A stretch of 64,000 nt of DNA from Zobellia barbeyronii (GCF_018603515.1 NZ_JACATN010000005.1:124001-188000); one strand, 5' to 3'. Positions 54,587 to 63,891 are shown, counted from the stretch's first letter. Program-made: numbers and translations. Notes: generated from the sequence alone by a model not told the origin.

Positions 54587-57500
54587 TTATTTGATTACAA
54601 TCTTCTTTGTAACTGTTTTACCATTTGCCTGGCTAATTCTTAGAAGGTATAAACCTCCCGGCACTGATTGAACATTGAGAGAAATTTTCTTATCCTCAAC
54701 TTGACTAACACCACTATGTACTGGATTTCCTGCGGTGTCAAATATTGAAACATCAACACTACGAGAAGTAAAGTCAGGCAAAGAAACATTCAATACATCT
54801 AAAGCTGGTATTGGATACGCTTTTGATACGGTTTCTATTTCAGAAACTTCCTTACGCACCACTTCTATAGGATTGGATAAATCATAACATCCTACAAGGT
54901 CATTGGCGTTTAGGCCTATTTCCGCACCTTCCAGTCCGTCTTCGTAACGCAAATGCCAGATCAAGCAAGTACCTGCACCAGCTCCATCAAAATCTACACC
55001 TTCAACCGCCGCCAAGGATGGTGGGATACCCAATATATTTCCTTCTTCATCCGTGATTACGAACGTACTGTTCTTTCCTGAACGTTCACCTGTAATGACT
55101 ATACCACTGACCATATCTGGAGTTCCATCTACATAAAATTCAAAAGGTCCACCTGTCAACGTTCCGGCATCTGTCTTTGTGCGTACCACCATAATCGGGT
55201 TGGATAGGTCAAAATCCCCCTTTAAATCATTGGCGTTAAGTCCCATTTCTGCACCTTCTAGTCCATCTTCATATCTCAGATACCAGATTAGACATGTACC
55301 CGCTCCTGCTCCATCAAAGTTTACGCCTTCTACAGCTTCCAGTGTTGGTGGAAGTCCGAGTATCTTGCCAGTATCATCCGTAATAACAAAGGAACTGTTG
55401 TTACCCATGGCGTCGCCGCTCATACTGATTCCAGATACCATATCCTCTGTACCATCCACACAGAAATAAAAAGGTCCACCGAAAAGTTCCCCGGCTTCGA
55501 CTATCATTTTTTCCTTACGCACCACTTCTATAGGATTGGATAGATCATAACATCCTACAAGGTCATTGGCGTTTAGGCCCATTTCCGCACCTTCCAGTCC
55601 GTCTTCGTAACGCAAATGCCAGATCAAGCAAGTACCTGCACCAGCGCCATCAAAATCTACGCCTTCTACTGCAGCCAAAGATGGTGGTATACCCAATATA
55701 TTTCCTTCTTCATCCGTGATTACGAACGTACTGTTCTTTCCTGAACGTTCACCTGTAATGGCTATACCACTGACCATATCTGGAGTTCCGTCTACATAAA
55801 ATTCAAAAGGACCACCGGTCAATGTTCCCGCATCTGTCTTTGTACGTACTACCATAATCGGGTTCGACAAGTCAAAATCACCTTTTAAATCATTGGCGTT
55901 GAGTCCCATTTCCGCACCTTCAAGGCCATCTTCATATCTCAGGTACCAGATTAGGCATGTACCCGCTCCCGCTCCATCGAAGTTTACGCCTTCTACAGCT
56001 TCCAGTGTTGGAGGAAGTCCGAGTATCTTGCCCGTATCATCCGTAATAACAAAGGAACCGTTACTGCCCGTCGCATCACCACTCATACCGATTCCCGATA
56101 TCATATCTTCCGTACCATCCACACAGAAATAAAAAGGTCCTCCGGAAAGTTCACCGGCTTCGACCATCATTTTCTCCTTACGAACCACTTCTATAGGATT
56201 GGACAGATCATAACATCCAACAAGGTCATTGGCGTTAAGTCCCATCTCTGCTCCTTCTAGTCCGTCTTCATAACGCAGGTGCCATATCAAGCAAGTACCT
56301 GCACCAGCGCCATCAAAGTCAACGCCTTCTACTGCCGCCAAAGATGGTGGGATGCCTAAAATATTCCCTGCCTCATCCGTGATTACGAAAGTACTGTTCT
56401 TTCCTGAACGTTTACCTGTAATGGCTATTCCGCTGACCATGTCCGGAGTTCCGTCTATATAAAATTCAAAAGGACCACCGGTCAATGTTCCCGCATCTGT
56501 CTTTGTACGAACTACCATAATCGGGTTCGATAGGTCAAAATCACCCTTTAAATCATTGGCGTTCATTCCCATTTCTGCACCTTCTAGTCCATCTTCATAT
56601 CTCAGGTACCAGATTAGGCATGTACCCGCTCCCGCTCCATCGAAGTTTACGCCTTCTACAGCTTCCAGTGTTGGAGGAAGTCCGAGTATCTTGCCCGTAT
56701 CATCCGTAATAACAAAGGAACTATTGGTTCCCATGGGGTCTCCGCTCATGCCGATTCCAGATACCATATCTTCCGTACCATCTACGCAGAAATAAAAAGG
56801 TCCTCCGGAAAGTTCCCCAGCTTCGACCATCATTTTCTCCTTACGAACCACTTCTATAGGATTGGACAGATCATAACATCCAACAAGGTCATTGGTGTTA
56901 AGTCCCATCTCCGCACCTTCCAGTCCGTCTTCATAACGCAAATGCCAGATCAAGCAAGTACCTGCACCAGCGCCATCAAAATCTACGCCTTCAACAGCAG
57001 CCAAAGATGGTGGGATGCCCAATATATTTCCTTCTTCATCCGTGATTACGAACGTACTGTTCTTTCCTGAACGTTCACCTGTAATGGCGATACCGCTGAC
57101 CATGTCCGGAGTACCATCTATATAGAACTCAAAAGGACCACCGGTTAACGTTCCTCCATCCGGTTGGTTTCGATATACCTTAACAGAATTAGAAAAATCA
57201 TAATCCCCTTTTAGGTCAGAAACATTCATACCACCTTCTAGGCCTTCCAAACCGTTCATATAACTTAGATGCCATATAAAACAAGTTCCTACTCCAGCTC
57301 CATCAAAATTTACAGCTTCTGGATTAGGTGGAAGCCCTAATATTTTACCTGTTTCATCAGTAACTACCCACTGTGAATTTTCACCGCTATTTCCACTAAC
57401 GGCAACTCCAGAAACGTGGTCCGGATAATTATCTCCAACGCAAAACTTAAAAGATTCTCCGCTGATTTCTCCTCCATCAGAACCCTCAATTATATCATTT

Positions 57501-57613
57501 GCCATAATTTTAGGAGACATTAAGAGTGTCACTAAAGTCAGCAAAAGTAAAGACCAAGACAATGCTCTAGGTCTGTTGTTCGCACTCAAACAAAAAAGTA
57601 GTTTTCTTTTCAT
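54587..57613 (-). CDS. secreted T9SS protein with eight tandem repeats
   Basis: 1008 residues. Signal peptide with a long n-region (about 1-39, ending KIMAND). Eight repeats of about 109 residues (about 47-925) alternate between type B (FxFC near the start, GDxD near the end) and type A (FEFY, GCYD); all share GTCLIW or GTCFIW and NFDGAG or DFDGAG. Each repeat thus has two Cys in a type-specific pattern. The C-terminal about 80 residues are a T9SS type A sorting domain (YPIPALDVLNV, VPGGLYLLRI, KKIVIK), so the protein is exported to the surface or medium. Function unknown; adhesive or structural roles are plausible. Confidence 0.88.
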   Translation of the reverse strand: MKRKLLFCLSANNRPRALSWSLLLLTLVTLLMSPKIMANDIIEGSDGGEISGESFKFCVGDNYPDHVSGVAVSGNSGENSQWVVTDETGKILGLPPNPEAVNFDGAGVGTCFIWHLSYMNGLEGLEGGMNVSDLKGDYDFSNSVKVYRNQPDGGTLTGGPFEFYIDGTPDMVSGIAITGERSGKNSTFVITDEEGNILGIPPSLAAVEGVDFDGAGAGTCLIWHLRYEDGLEGAEMGLNTNDLVGCYDLSNPIEVVRKEKMMVEAGELSGGPFYFCVDGTEDMVSGIGMSGDPMGTNSSFVITDDTGKILGLPPTLEAVEGVNFDGAGAGTCLIWYLRYEDGLEGAEMGMNANDLKGDFDLSNPIMVVRTKTDAGTLTGGPFEFYIDGTPDMVSGIAITGKRSGKNSTFVITDEAGNILGIPPSLAAVEGVDFDGAGAGTCLIWHLRYEDGLEGAEMGLNANDLVGCYDLSNPIEVVRKEKMMVEAGELSGGPFYFCVDGTEDMISGIGMSGDATGSNGSFVITDDTGKILGLPPTLEAVEGVNFDGAGAGTCLIWYLRYEDGLEGAEMGLNANDLKGDFDLSNPIMVVRTKTDAGTLTGGPFEFYVDGTPDMVSGIAITGERSGKNSTFVITDEEGNILGIPPSLAAVEGVDFDGAGAGTCLIWHLRYEDGLEGAEMGLNANDLVGCYDLSNPIEVVRKEKMIVEAGELFGGPFYFCVDGTEDMVSGISMSGDAMGNNSSFVITDDTGKILGLPPTLEAVEGVNFDGAGAGTCLIWYLRYEDGLEGAEMGLNANDLKGDFDLSNPIMVVRTKTDAGTLTGGPFEFYVDGTPDMVSGIVITGERSGKNSTFVITDEEGNILGIPPSLAAVEGVDFDGAGAGTCLIWHLRYEDGLEGAEIGLNANDLVGCYDLSNPIEVVRKEVSEIETVSKAYPIPALDVLNVSLPDFTSRSVDVSIFDTAGNPVHSGVSQVEDKKISLNVQSVPGGLYLLRISQANGKTVTKKIVIK
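54855..57475. repeat. coding tandem repeat, four higher-order units of about 663 bp
   Basis: Corresponding points recur at 663-bp spacing (for example 55893 and 56556 in the opposite-strand coordinates). Each unit holds two diverged half-units of about 330 bp. Long stretches are identical between units, especially the DFDGAGAGTCLIWHL region. Confidence 0.9.
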
Positions 57614-57697
57614 AATAACGTGTTTTTAATTTGTACCCAAACTAATTGTTATATTGAAGCGAGAAGTCACAGAAAGCTAAACTTTTGAACTAATTCC

Positions 57698-57828
57698 GTG
57701 ATACTTTTGTGAACATTTCCCACATAAACATCAGGTTATCAATAATTTTAGGGTTTCATAGGTTATTATAGCCCCTTGCCTACCATTTGTCTATTTTAGA
57801 CTTCCCGTGATAACTATGTGATACTTTT
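57698..57828. promoter_or_regulatory. paired direct repeats GTGATACTTTT
   Basis: Identical 11-bp sequences at 57698-57708 and 57818-57828, 120 bp apart, in the 238-bp space between the divergent repeat protein and the OmpR-type regulator. Candidate operator sites for that regulator. The left copy contains TACTTTTG, an exact -7 match. Confidence 0.4.
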
Positions 57829-57851
57829 TAACGTCATTCGTACTCTGAATT

Positions 57852-58550
57852 ATGAAAGAAATATTGATTATAGAAGATGATCCAGAAATCATCAAACTCT
57901 TAGAGATTCACCTTACCGATCTTATTTATAAGACATCTAAGGCAATGGATGGCGCCGAAGGTTTACTAATGGCTCTTAACCATGATTACGACCTTATACT
58001 TTTAGATCTAACACTCCCCAGCATGGATGGAATTGAAATCTGTAAAAAGTTAAGAGCCGAAAAAAACACGCCGGTTATCATGCTAACGGCTAAATCTGAA
58101 GAGATTGATCGTGTCCTTGGACTAGAAATAGGTGCTGATGATTACATCACAAAACCCTTTAGTATTCGAGAGTTATTGGCCCGTATTAAAGCTGTAATGC
58201 GTCGTACAGATGCACAACAGGTGAAAACTGAAAGTACTGATACGATTGCTTTTGAGGGACTTTTTATTGATATTGACAAAAGAAAAGTGCTTTTAAACGA
58301 TACCAAAATTGAGCTTTCCCCAAAGGAATTTGAACTTTTAGTTTTAATGGCTTCCAACCCTGGACGCAACTACTCAAGAACAGAACTCCTGAACATGATA
58401 TGGGGGTATAATTTTGAGGGTTACGAACATACCGTTAACTCACATATTAACCGTTTACGAGCCAAAATTGAATCTGACATGGCCAACCCTACCTTTATTC
58501 TCACAACTTGGGGTGTTGGCTATAAGTTTAATGAAGACATCTCACTATGA
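57852..58550 (+). CDS. OmpR-family response regulator
   Basis: 232 residues. Receiver: IIEDDPE pocket, phospho-Asp in LILLDLTLPSMDG, Lys in YITKPFSIRE. C-terminal winged helix of the OmpR/PhoB type: LSPKEFELLVLMASNPG, then HTVNSHINRLRAKIE and TTWGVGYKF. A DNA-binding transcription factor activated by the kinase that overlaps it by 4 bp. Confidence 0.95.
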   Translation: MKEILIIEDDPEIIKLLEIHLTDLIYKTSKAMDGAEGLLMALNHDYDLILLDLTLPSMDGIEICKKLRAEKNTPVIMLTAKSEEIDRVLGLEIGADDYITKPFSIRELLARIKAVMRRTDAQQVKTESTDTIAFEGLFIDIDKRKVLLNDTKIELSPKEFELLVLMASNPGRNYSRTELLNMIWGYNFEGYEHTVNSHINRLRAKIESDMANPTFILTTWGVGYKFNEDISL

Positions 58551-60040
58551 GCCAGAAAGAAAAAACTTTGACGCCCAAGCTGATCAAAAAACTTTGGTTG
58601 GCCTTTATACTTCTTGTCTTATTAATGGGATCTTCATATATATTTATCACTGGCTATTTTGCCAATAAATATAGCCAGGAAACCACGCAACGACTTAATG
58701 CCGATGTGGCTCATCATGTGATTGCCGAAAAATTTAAAGATGCTTCTCCTTTTCTTGAAGATGGTAGCGTCAATAAACCCCTTTTTGGTGATTTAATGCA
58801 TGATATGATGGCCGTAAACCAGAGTATTGAGGTCTATCTACTAAATGAAACGGGAGAAGTTCTGTATTCCGTAGTGCTTGATCATGGTGACAAAAGTTCA
58901 ACCAAGAGTGTTTCATTAACTCCTATAGAGTTTTTTATCAAAAATAAAGGCGAGCGCTTTGTTCTGGGTGATGACCCACGAAATATAGGTGAGCAAAAAA
59001 TATTTTCAGCAGCGCCCTACTCTGTGGATGGTCGTGAAGGATACGTTTATATTGTACTTGCCGGTAAAAAATTTCAAGAAGTGAGCGACAATCTCTTAAA
59101 TCAATATTTCACCAAATTAGGCATTGGAGCAACCTTGTTAACTATGCTCTTTTCTTTGGTTATTGGCCTTTTGGCCATTTGGTTCTTGACTAAAAATTTA
59201 CGTTTAATTACAAAGACAGTCCGTAAGTTTCATGATGGGGACTTGCAAGCACGTATTTCTAATCCAGAAAATTCTGATATTGAAGTGTTTGCTAACTCCT
59301 TTAATGAAATGGCCGATAGTATTGTTGGCAATATGGATAAGATGCAATCTGTTGATTTGTTACGGAGAGAATTGATTGCCAATGTCTCACACGACCTTAG
59401 AACACCACTTGCAATTTTAAAGGGATACATTGAAACGTTACAGATTAAAAACGATTCCCTTACGGAAGAACAAAAACAGGAATACCTACAAATTACGCAT
59501 GACAATGTAGATAAGCTGTCTAACTTAATAAATCAGCTTTTTGAGTATTCTAAGTTGGAAGCAGAGCAAGTTACTCCGGTGAAAGAACCTTTCTCCATAA
59601 CTGAGCTTTCTCACGATCTAATTGCTAAATTCAGGGTTTTAGCAGAACAGAAACAAATTGATCTTCAACTAGACAATCCTGAAGAAAATTGCTTGGTTTT
59701 TGCAGATGTAAGCTTGGTAGAAAGAGCTTTGCAGAACTTAATAGAAAATGCCTTGAAATACACTCAGGCCAACGGCAAAGTGACTTTATCGCTTCAGAAA
59801 AAAGGAAAGAATGTAGAGATAAACATTACCGATACCGGAACTGGTATTCCAGTGAATGAACAGCCCTTTATATTTGACCGCTATAAACAGGTTGATAAAA
59901 GTGCTAAAAAACAAGGGTACGGACTTGGTCTGGCAATAGTTAAAAAAATCATGGATTTACATGATACGACTATTACCGTTTTGAGTAGACCTAAGGAAGG
60001 GAGTTCTTTTATATTTCACCTTCCCGCCTATCAAGTTTAA
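58547..60040 (+). CDS. membrane sensor histidine kinase (HAMP-HisKA-HATPase)
   Basis: 497 residues. Two membrane helices (about 16-36 and 188-210) enclose a periplasmic sensor; HAMP linker about 212-265 (KFHDGDLQARI); phospho-His in NVSHDLRTPLAIL; N-box LIENALKYTQ; G-box GYGLGLAIVKK. Partner of the regulator upstream (ATGA overlap). The signal is unknown; the divergent repeat protein may be a target. Confidence 0.94.
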   Translation: MSQKEKTLTPKLIKKLWLAFILLVLLMGSSYIFITGYFANKYSQETTQRLNADVAHHVIAEKFKDASPFLEDGSVNKPLFGDLMHDMMAVNQSIEVYLLNETGEVLYSVVLDHGDKSSTKSVSLTPIEFFIKNKGERFVLGDDPRNIGEQKIFSAAPYSVDGREGYVYIVLAGKKFQEVSDNLLNQYFTKLGIGATLLTMLFSLVIGLLAIWFLTKNLRLITKTVRKFHDGDLQARISNPENSDIEVFANSFNEMADSIVGNMDKMQSVDLLRRELIANVSHDLRTPLAILKGYIETLQIKNDSLTEEQKQEYLQITHDNVDKLSNLINQLFEYSKLEAEQVTPVKEPFSITELSHDLIAKFRVLAEQKQIDLQLDNPEENCLVFADVSLVERALQNLIENALKYTQANGKVTLSLQKKGKNVEINITDTGTGIPVNEQPFIFDRYKQVDKSAKKQGYGLGLAIVKKIMDLHDTTITVLSRPKEGSSFIFHLPAYQV

Positions 60041-60044
60041 AATA

Positions 60045-60092
60045 AAAAGCTGAACACTATTCATAATTTAAATGAAGTGGTGTTCAGCTTTT
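60045..60092. terminator. bidirectional terminator
   Basis: Long imperfect stem starting AAAAGCTGAACAC and closed by its complement ending CTTTT; the inner arms TTCAT/ATGAA extend it. It serves the kinase on + and probably the PL6 gene on -. Confidence 0.8.
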
Positions 60093-60156
60093 ATATTTAG
60101 TAAACAACAAATTACATTGTTCAGCTACTAATTTCAGTTGATTATTCTCTTCTCTC

Positions 60157-62484
60157 CTATTTCACCCCTAAATCACCACCATCCGTAGCTTTTCCTTTTA
60201 AAGGAGAATCAGGACTTAATGAGTATGATGAATCATCCATAAACTCCGGAGCTAAATCCCATTGATTTTCTACAAAGTATTTCTGATCTCCGGTTACAAC
60301 AAGTTTTTCAGAATTGCTTAGGGCATTATTACGCACTTTAACAATAGGCTCACCAACTACTAAATGCATTTCAATAGCCTTACTATCTTTAAAAATATTG
60401 TTTTTGATATCTGTTTCTTGTACTCCGTATAGTGATATGGCAGATTTGTATTTGTTCTTCTTACCAAAACCAACATTATCAAATACATTGTGATCCATCT
60501 CTAAGAAAGGCCCAAATGTGCTCTCGTCTTTACCTCCTCTATATAACCGTAATGCCGCTCCTTGTAGTTCGCTTATAGTATTGTTTTTCATTATGAAGTA
60601 CTCTACATTGTAAGCTCCAATATCATCAGTCTCCTTATCTAACGCTGCAATACTGCCCGTAATTTTTTTGAAGGTTGAATTTTGAATGCTAATGGTATCT
60701 GCAAATGTACCTTTAGAAACTCTTAGCACATCAAAAGAATGGTTGACCACCATATCTTTAAACTCGCAGTTATCAATAAACAATTTGTAATTATCCAGCA
60801 TGGAGTTTTTACTCGTACTGATAACGGAATTACCAGCGTAATCAGGAGATTTAGCACCATCAAAAGTGATATTCTCCAAAGACAAACTACCACCATCTTG
60901 GATTTCAAATGCCATCATTCTTTCAAATAAAATGGTTGCCTTTTTCTTACCAACTGTTTTAAATGTTAGCGGGTGGTCTATTTTTACAGCTTTCGTTAAC
61001 AAGTAGGTTCCACCTTCTTCCAATTCTATGATGTCTCCAGCTCCTGACGTTTTAACGATTTCATATAACGTATTGATACCTGCTTCTACTTTTAAAGTTT
61101 TACCGGAATTCAACGTTACACTATTGTCTGCTTTAGAATACCACTCTATTCCTGTATTTTGCTTAGTAGCAATTTTTGGACTTATCGTAACCTTAGTTTT
61201 TATTTTCTTTGATGTAGGTATTAAAAAACCTTGCTCGTTTTTTACTAATTTAATATCTGCATTTTTAAAACCAGACTTAATACTTGTTTCTGAGTTTTCA
61301 CCTAAAATATTATCTTTAAAAATAATCCCACTAATATCATCGTTAATAGTGAAAATGTCTTTCTTGTTATCATTATAAATAATGTTCTCTGAAAATTCAG
61401 AAGTTCTTGGTGCTTGACTTCTTTCTTCATCGTTACCTGCACCAAAAAGGATATTTTCACAATTAACAAACGTGTTGTTGTTTACCTTAGAATCAATAAC
61501 CGGTACATAACGATTTGGTGGTGAATCTGGCACACCATTCATCATAACAAAAGCACCTCTAAAACGGTATCCTGTTAAACCAATATGATAGTTGTTAATA
61601 ACTGTTTGCGTTTCATTAATTACACGTACACCTCCCGTACTTGGCTTTCCATTACCTATGAAAACATTACCGTCAACTAGCGTCTCATTTCCATGACGCA
61701 TAGTTAAAGTACCTGTACACTCAAAAAAGGTGTTGTATTTAAAGGTGTTTTGACAAGATTTATTTGAAATAATTTCGTGCTCGCCATTAGTTCTGTCAAA
61801 GTAATTAGACTCTACTAACGTATTAGAATTTTCTAGCGCATGATGACTGGTTCCAATCCTTAAAGTTTCACCTCCGTTATTACCGTAAGTTGGTCGAGGA
61901 CCAAAATAGTTGTGGTCTATTTGGTGATTGTTTGCTCTACTACCTTCTGTGTCCAAACCAACAATCATGGTAACACCTAAGTTCTTTTTTCCTGAAATAT
62001 GGTTATGGTCAATACGGTTATTTTTACCATAAATCGTTACCCAATAATCCTGCACTTGACGTTCTGGATTATTGAAATTATCAATGACACATTCCGTTAA
62101 ACGGCTGTTATTAGCCATTTCTTCTCTATTTTTTCTAAAAGAAATAACTGCATTTGTTGGTGTGTAACCATTTTTAAAAACAAGACCTTTTACTATTAAA
62201 TGGTCACCTGCAATTCTTAGATTAGAAGCTCCTTCTAAAGTTACTTTTCCTTTTTCTTCAACGGTAAGCGTGATTGGCTTTTCTGCCGTACCGTTAGCTT
62301 CAAACAAAAGTTCTGCATCCATCCATGCTCCATTAGCAAGAACAATGCTATCACCTGGTTGCGCCTTTTGAAGCATTTCTTCAAACTCTGCTACATTTTT
62401 TACTGTTCCCATTTGCTGTGCTGTAGCAAATGAGCAGCTAACCGTGATAAAAATTAACGAGAATAATTTATTTAAGTGTGTCAT
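60157..62484 (-). CDS. PL6 alginate lyase with two parallel beta-helices
   Basis: 775 residues. Sec signal (about 1-22, SFATAQQ). The N-terminal beta-helix carries the PL6/chondroitinase-B catalytic pair Lys242 (IISNKSCQN) and Arg263 (LTMRHGNE), spaced 21 residues as in chondroitinase B, with calcium-binding acidic residues in GGETLRIG and GEHEII. A second beta-helix (about 440-775) gives the two-domain layout of AlyGC-type exolytic lyases. It cleaves alginate by beta-elimination, probably in the periplasm. Alginate rather than dermatan sulfate is inferred from the PL7 neighbour. Confidence 0.9.
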   Translation of the reverse strand: MTHLNKLFSLIFITVSCSFATAQQMGTVKNVAEFEEMLQKAQPGDSIVLANGAWMDAELLFEANGTAEKPITLTVEEKGKVTLEGASNLRIAGDHLIVKGLVFKNGYTPTNAVISFRKNREEMANNSRLTECVIDNFNNPERQVQDYWVTIYGKNNRIDHNHISGKKNLGVTMIVGLDTEGSRANNHQIDHNYFGPRPTYGNNGGETLRIGTSHHALENSNTLVESNYFDRTNGEHEIISNKSCQNTFKYNTFFECTGTLTMRHGNETLVDGNVFIGNGKPSTGGVRVINETQTVINNYHIGLTGYRFRGAFVMMNGVPDSPPNRYVPVIDSKVNNNTFVNCENILFGAGNDEERSQAPRTSEFSENIIYNDNKKDIFTINDDISGIIFKDNILGENSETSIKSGFKNADIKLVKNEQGFLIPTSKKIKTKVTISPKIATKQNTGIEWYSKADNSVTLNSGKTLKVEAGINTLYEIVKTSGAGDIIELEEGGTYLLTKAVKIDHPLTFKTVGKKKATILFERMMAFEIQDGGSLSLENITFDGAKSPDYAGNSVISTSKNSMLDNYKLFIDNCEFKDMVVNHSFDVLRVSKGTFADTISIQNSTFKKITGSIAALDKETDDIGAYNVEYFIMKNNTISELQGAALRLYRGGKDESTFGPFLEMDHNVFDNVGFGKKNKYKSAISLYGVQETDIKNNIFKDSKAIEMHLVVGEPIVKVRNNALSNSEKLVVTGDQKYFVENQWDLAPEFMDDSSYSLSPDSPLKGKATDGGDLGVK

Positions 62485-62491
62485 ATGTAAA

Positions 62492-62518
62492 TTGGTTTAC
62501 CAAACTGGTTTACCAAAA
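62492..62518. promoter_or_regulatory. twin operator palindromes TTGGTTTACCAAA / CTGGTTTACCAAA
   Basis: Two adjacent 13-bp copies, each a palindrome TGGT-TT-ACCA. They resemble GntR (FadR/UxuR-type) operators. They cover the -7 box and transcription start of the PL6 promoter, so repression in the absence of alginate is likely (inference). Confidence 0.6.
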
Positions 62519-62543
62519 GTACATATATTTGCTAGACTCACAA
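62514..62543 (-). promoter_or_regulatory. PL6 promoter
   Basis: On the minus strand: TTG (62543-62541), 19-bp spacer, TACTTTTG (62521-62514), an exact -33/-7 match. Expected leader of about 20 bases before the PL6 ATG. Confidence 0.7.
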
Positions 62544-62711
62544 GTTTTTAACAGAAAATCGGTCGATATTCATCCGAATAGATAATTTGACCTTGACGAA
62601 ATTATCAATTCTATAAATTAAGTATTACTGGTTTTACGCTATTTAAACCTACCTATTCCAAATTGCAAAGCAGCAGTATCAATAACTTCAAAATCACCTC
62701 TTAGGCAGATA

Positions 62712-63770
62712 CTATTCTTCAATTGGCAATGTACCTTCGCCTACAGTGGCTTCCTTAAACCAGACCTCCGTATAGCATCCATTTGCATACTGTTTTGGTA
62801 TATCGCCATCATACGTTTCGGAACCTGTACTCCAAACCATATTGTCATCTGGAGATTTTCCATTAGTTTGATTGTACGCACCTTGTTTGAAGTATTGAAT
62901 TTCACCAGCATATGCATTTTCACGTTCAATTCCGTCACGACCAATAGACGCATATAAAGTCCATATTTGTTCCGGTATATCAGATTTCTTAGAGAAATCT
63001 GATTTCAATAAGTTTTTTGTAAATTTTACAGTGTCATGTCCTTCACTTGAAAAGGTTAGATACATTATACCTTTAAAGACATTTATTTCATAACTAAACT
63101 CTTCTCCTAATTCAATTCCATTTTCAGGTTCTTTAGGATATGTAGTAGCGGTTTCTCCAACAACAGACATGTCATTTCCCCAAATGGCTGTTGAATAATC
63201 CCATCTTTTTGAATTGTCTCCTTTTGTATTAATTTCATAATTCCAAAAAACAGAACCTTTTGTATGGCCAGGAAACTTTTTATAAAAGATTTTTATAGGT
63301 TCGTTCTCATGTCCTTCATCACTATGGATTTGCCCAACTACCACAGAATATGACGCGGCAACTCTAGCGTCACCTGAGGTAGATACATGCTGAACCTTTA
63401 GTGTACCGGTTAATTTACCTCCGGTTTCTGGTATCCAATGTTTTTTTTGTCCTAACTCTGTTCTTGTATTACTTGAAGTTCTTGAGGTAACCCCAGAGTT
63501 AGGCGTTTTATAAACTACCCAATCCGCTTGATCATCCTTTTCTACATAGAAAAAATCTTTTTTCTCATAGTTCACTAGTTCTTCCGAACGAGTTCCGTCA
63601 CCTAAAAGAATTTTCCATTCGTCCATAAAAGGAATTACATCACTTGGATATTTAGTTTCCTTCTCAGTTTGAGCTGTTGCCTCTGAACTCGTATCTGGAG
63701 AGACTTTAGCATTGTTCTTACAAGCGAATAATGCTAAAACTGCAACTACCGTAAATACTGATTTTTTCAT
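62712..63770 (-). CDS. PL7 alginate lyase, lipoprotein
   Basis: 352 residues from the ATG at 63770 (a TTG two codons earlier is rejected). Lipobox ALFAC (Cys17), so probably surface- or envelope-anchored. Catalytic PL7 motifs: TRTELGQ (Arg103), QIH at 147-149 and YFKQGAYNQ at 293-301. The QIH form is usually linked with G-block or mixed alginate preference. One catalytic domain, no binding module. Complements the PL6 lyase: PL7 cuts the polymer, PL6 finishes oligomers (inference). Confidence 0.92.
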   Translation of the reverse strand: MKKSVFTVVAVLALFACKNNAKVSPDTSSEATAQTEKETKYPSDVIPFMDEWKILLGDGTRSEELVNYEKKDFFYVEKDDQADWVVYKTPNSGVTSRTSSNTRTELGQKKHWIPETGGKLTGTLKVQHVSTSGDARVAASYSVVVGQIHSDEGHENEPIKIFYKKFPGHTKGSVFWNYEINTKGDNSKRWDYSTAIWGNDMSVVGETATTYPKEPENGIELGEEFSYEINVFKGIMYLTFSSEGHDTVKFTKNLLKSDFSKKSDIPEQIWTLYASIGRDGIERENAYAGEIQYFKQGAYNQTNGKSPDDNMVWSTGSETYDGDIPKQYANGCYTEVWFKEATVGEGTLPIEE

Positions 63771-63786
63771 CTTCAAATTGATTTTA

Positions 63787-63799
63787 CTCGATAATCGAG
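63787..63799. promoter_or_regulatory. 13-bp palindrome upstream of the PL7 gene
   Basis: CTCGATAATCGAG, inverted repeat around a single central A, 17 bp upstream of the PL7 ATG. Possible regulator site or leader hairpin; differs from the PL6 operators. Confidence 0.3.
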
Positions 63800-63810
63800 A
63801 TTAAATGCTC

Positions 63811-63869
63811 CGAGGCTTGCCTCGAAATCAAAGTGTATTCCTTTTAATGCCTCTGGGCTTGCCCCGAGG
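63811..63869. repeat. twin GC-rich stem-loops
   Basis: CGAGGC-TT-GCCTCG (63811-63824) and CCTCTGGGC-TT-GCCCCGAGG (63850-63869), with the same loop and related arms, in the space between the upstream gene and the PL7 gene. Much richer in GC than the surroundings. No T-run follows, so they are unlikely to be simple terminators. Confidence 0.55.
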
Positions 63870-63891
63870 TAGTTTACTAAAGAATACTTAG

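Noticed and set aside
55179-56795. Three plus-strand frames of 79-96 codons with almost identical sequence
   Set aside because: They are antisense images of the repeated coding DNA of the T9SS protein; their similarity follows from the repeats.
54855-57475. Regular repeats that might suggest a CRISPR array
   Set aside because: Units are about 330-663 bp, fully coding and in frame; there are no short spacers and no cas genes.
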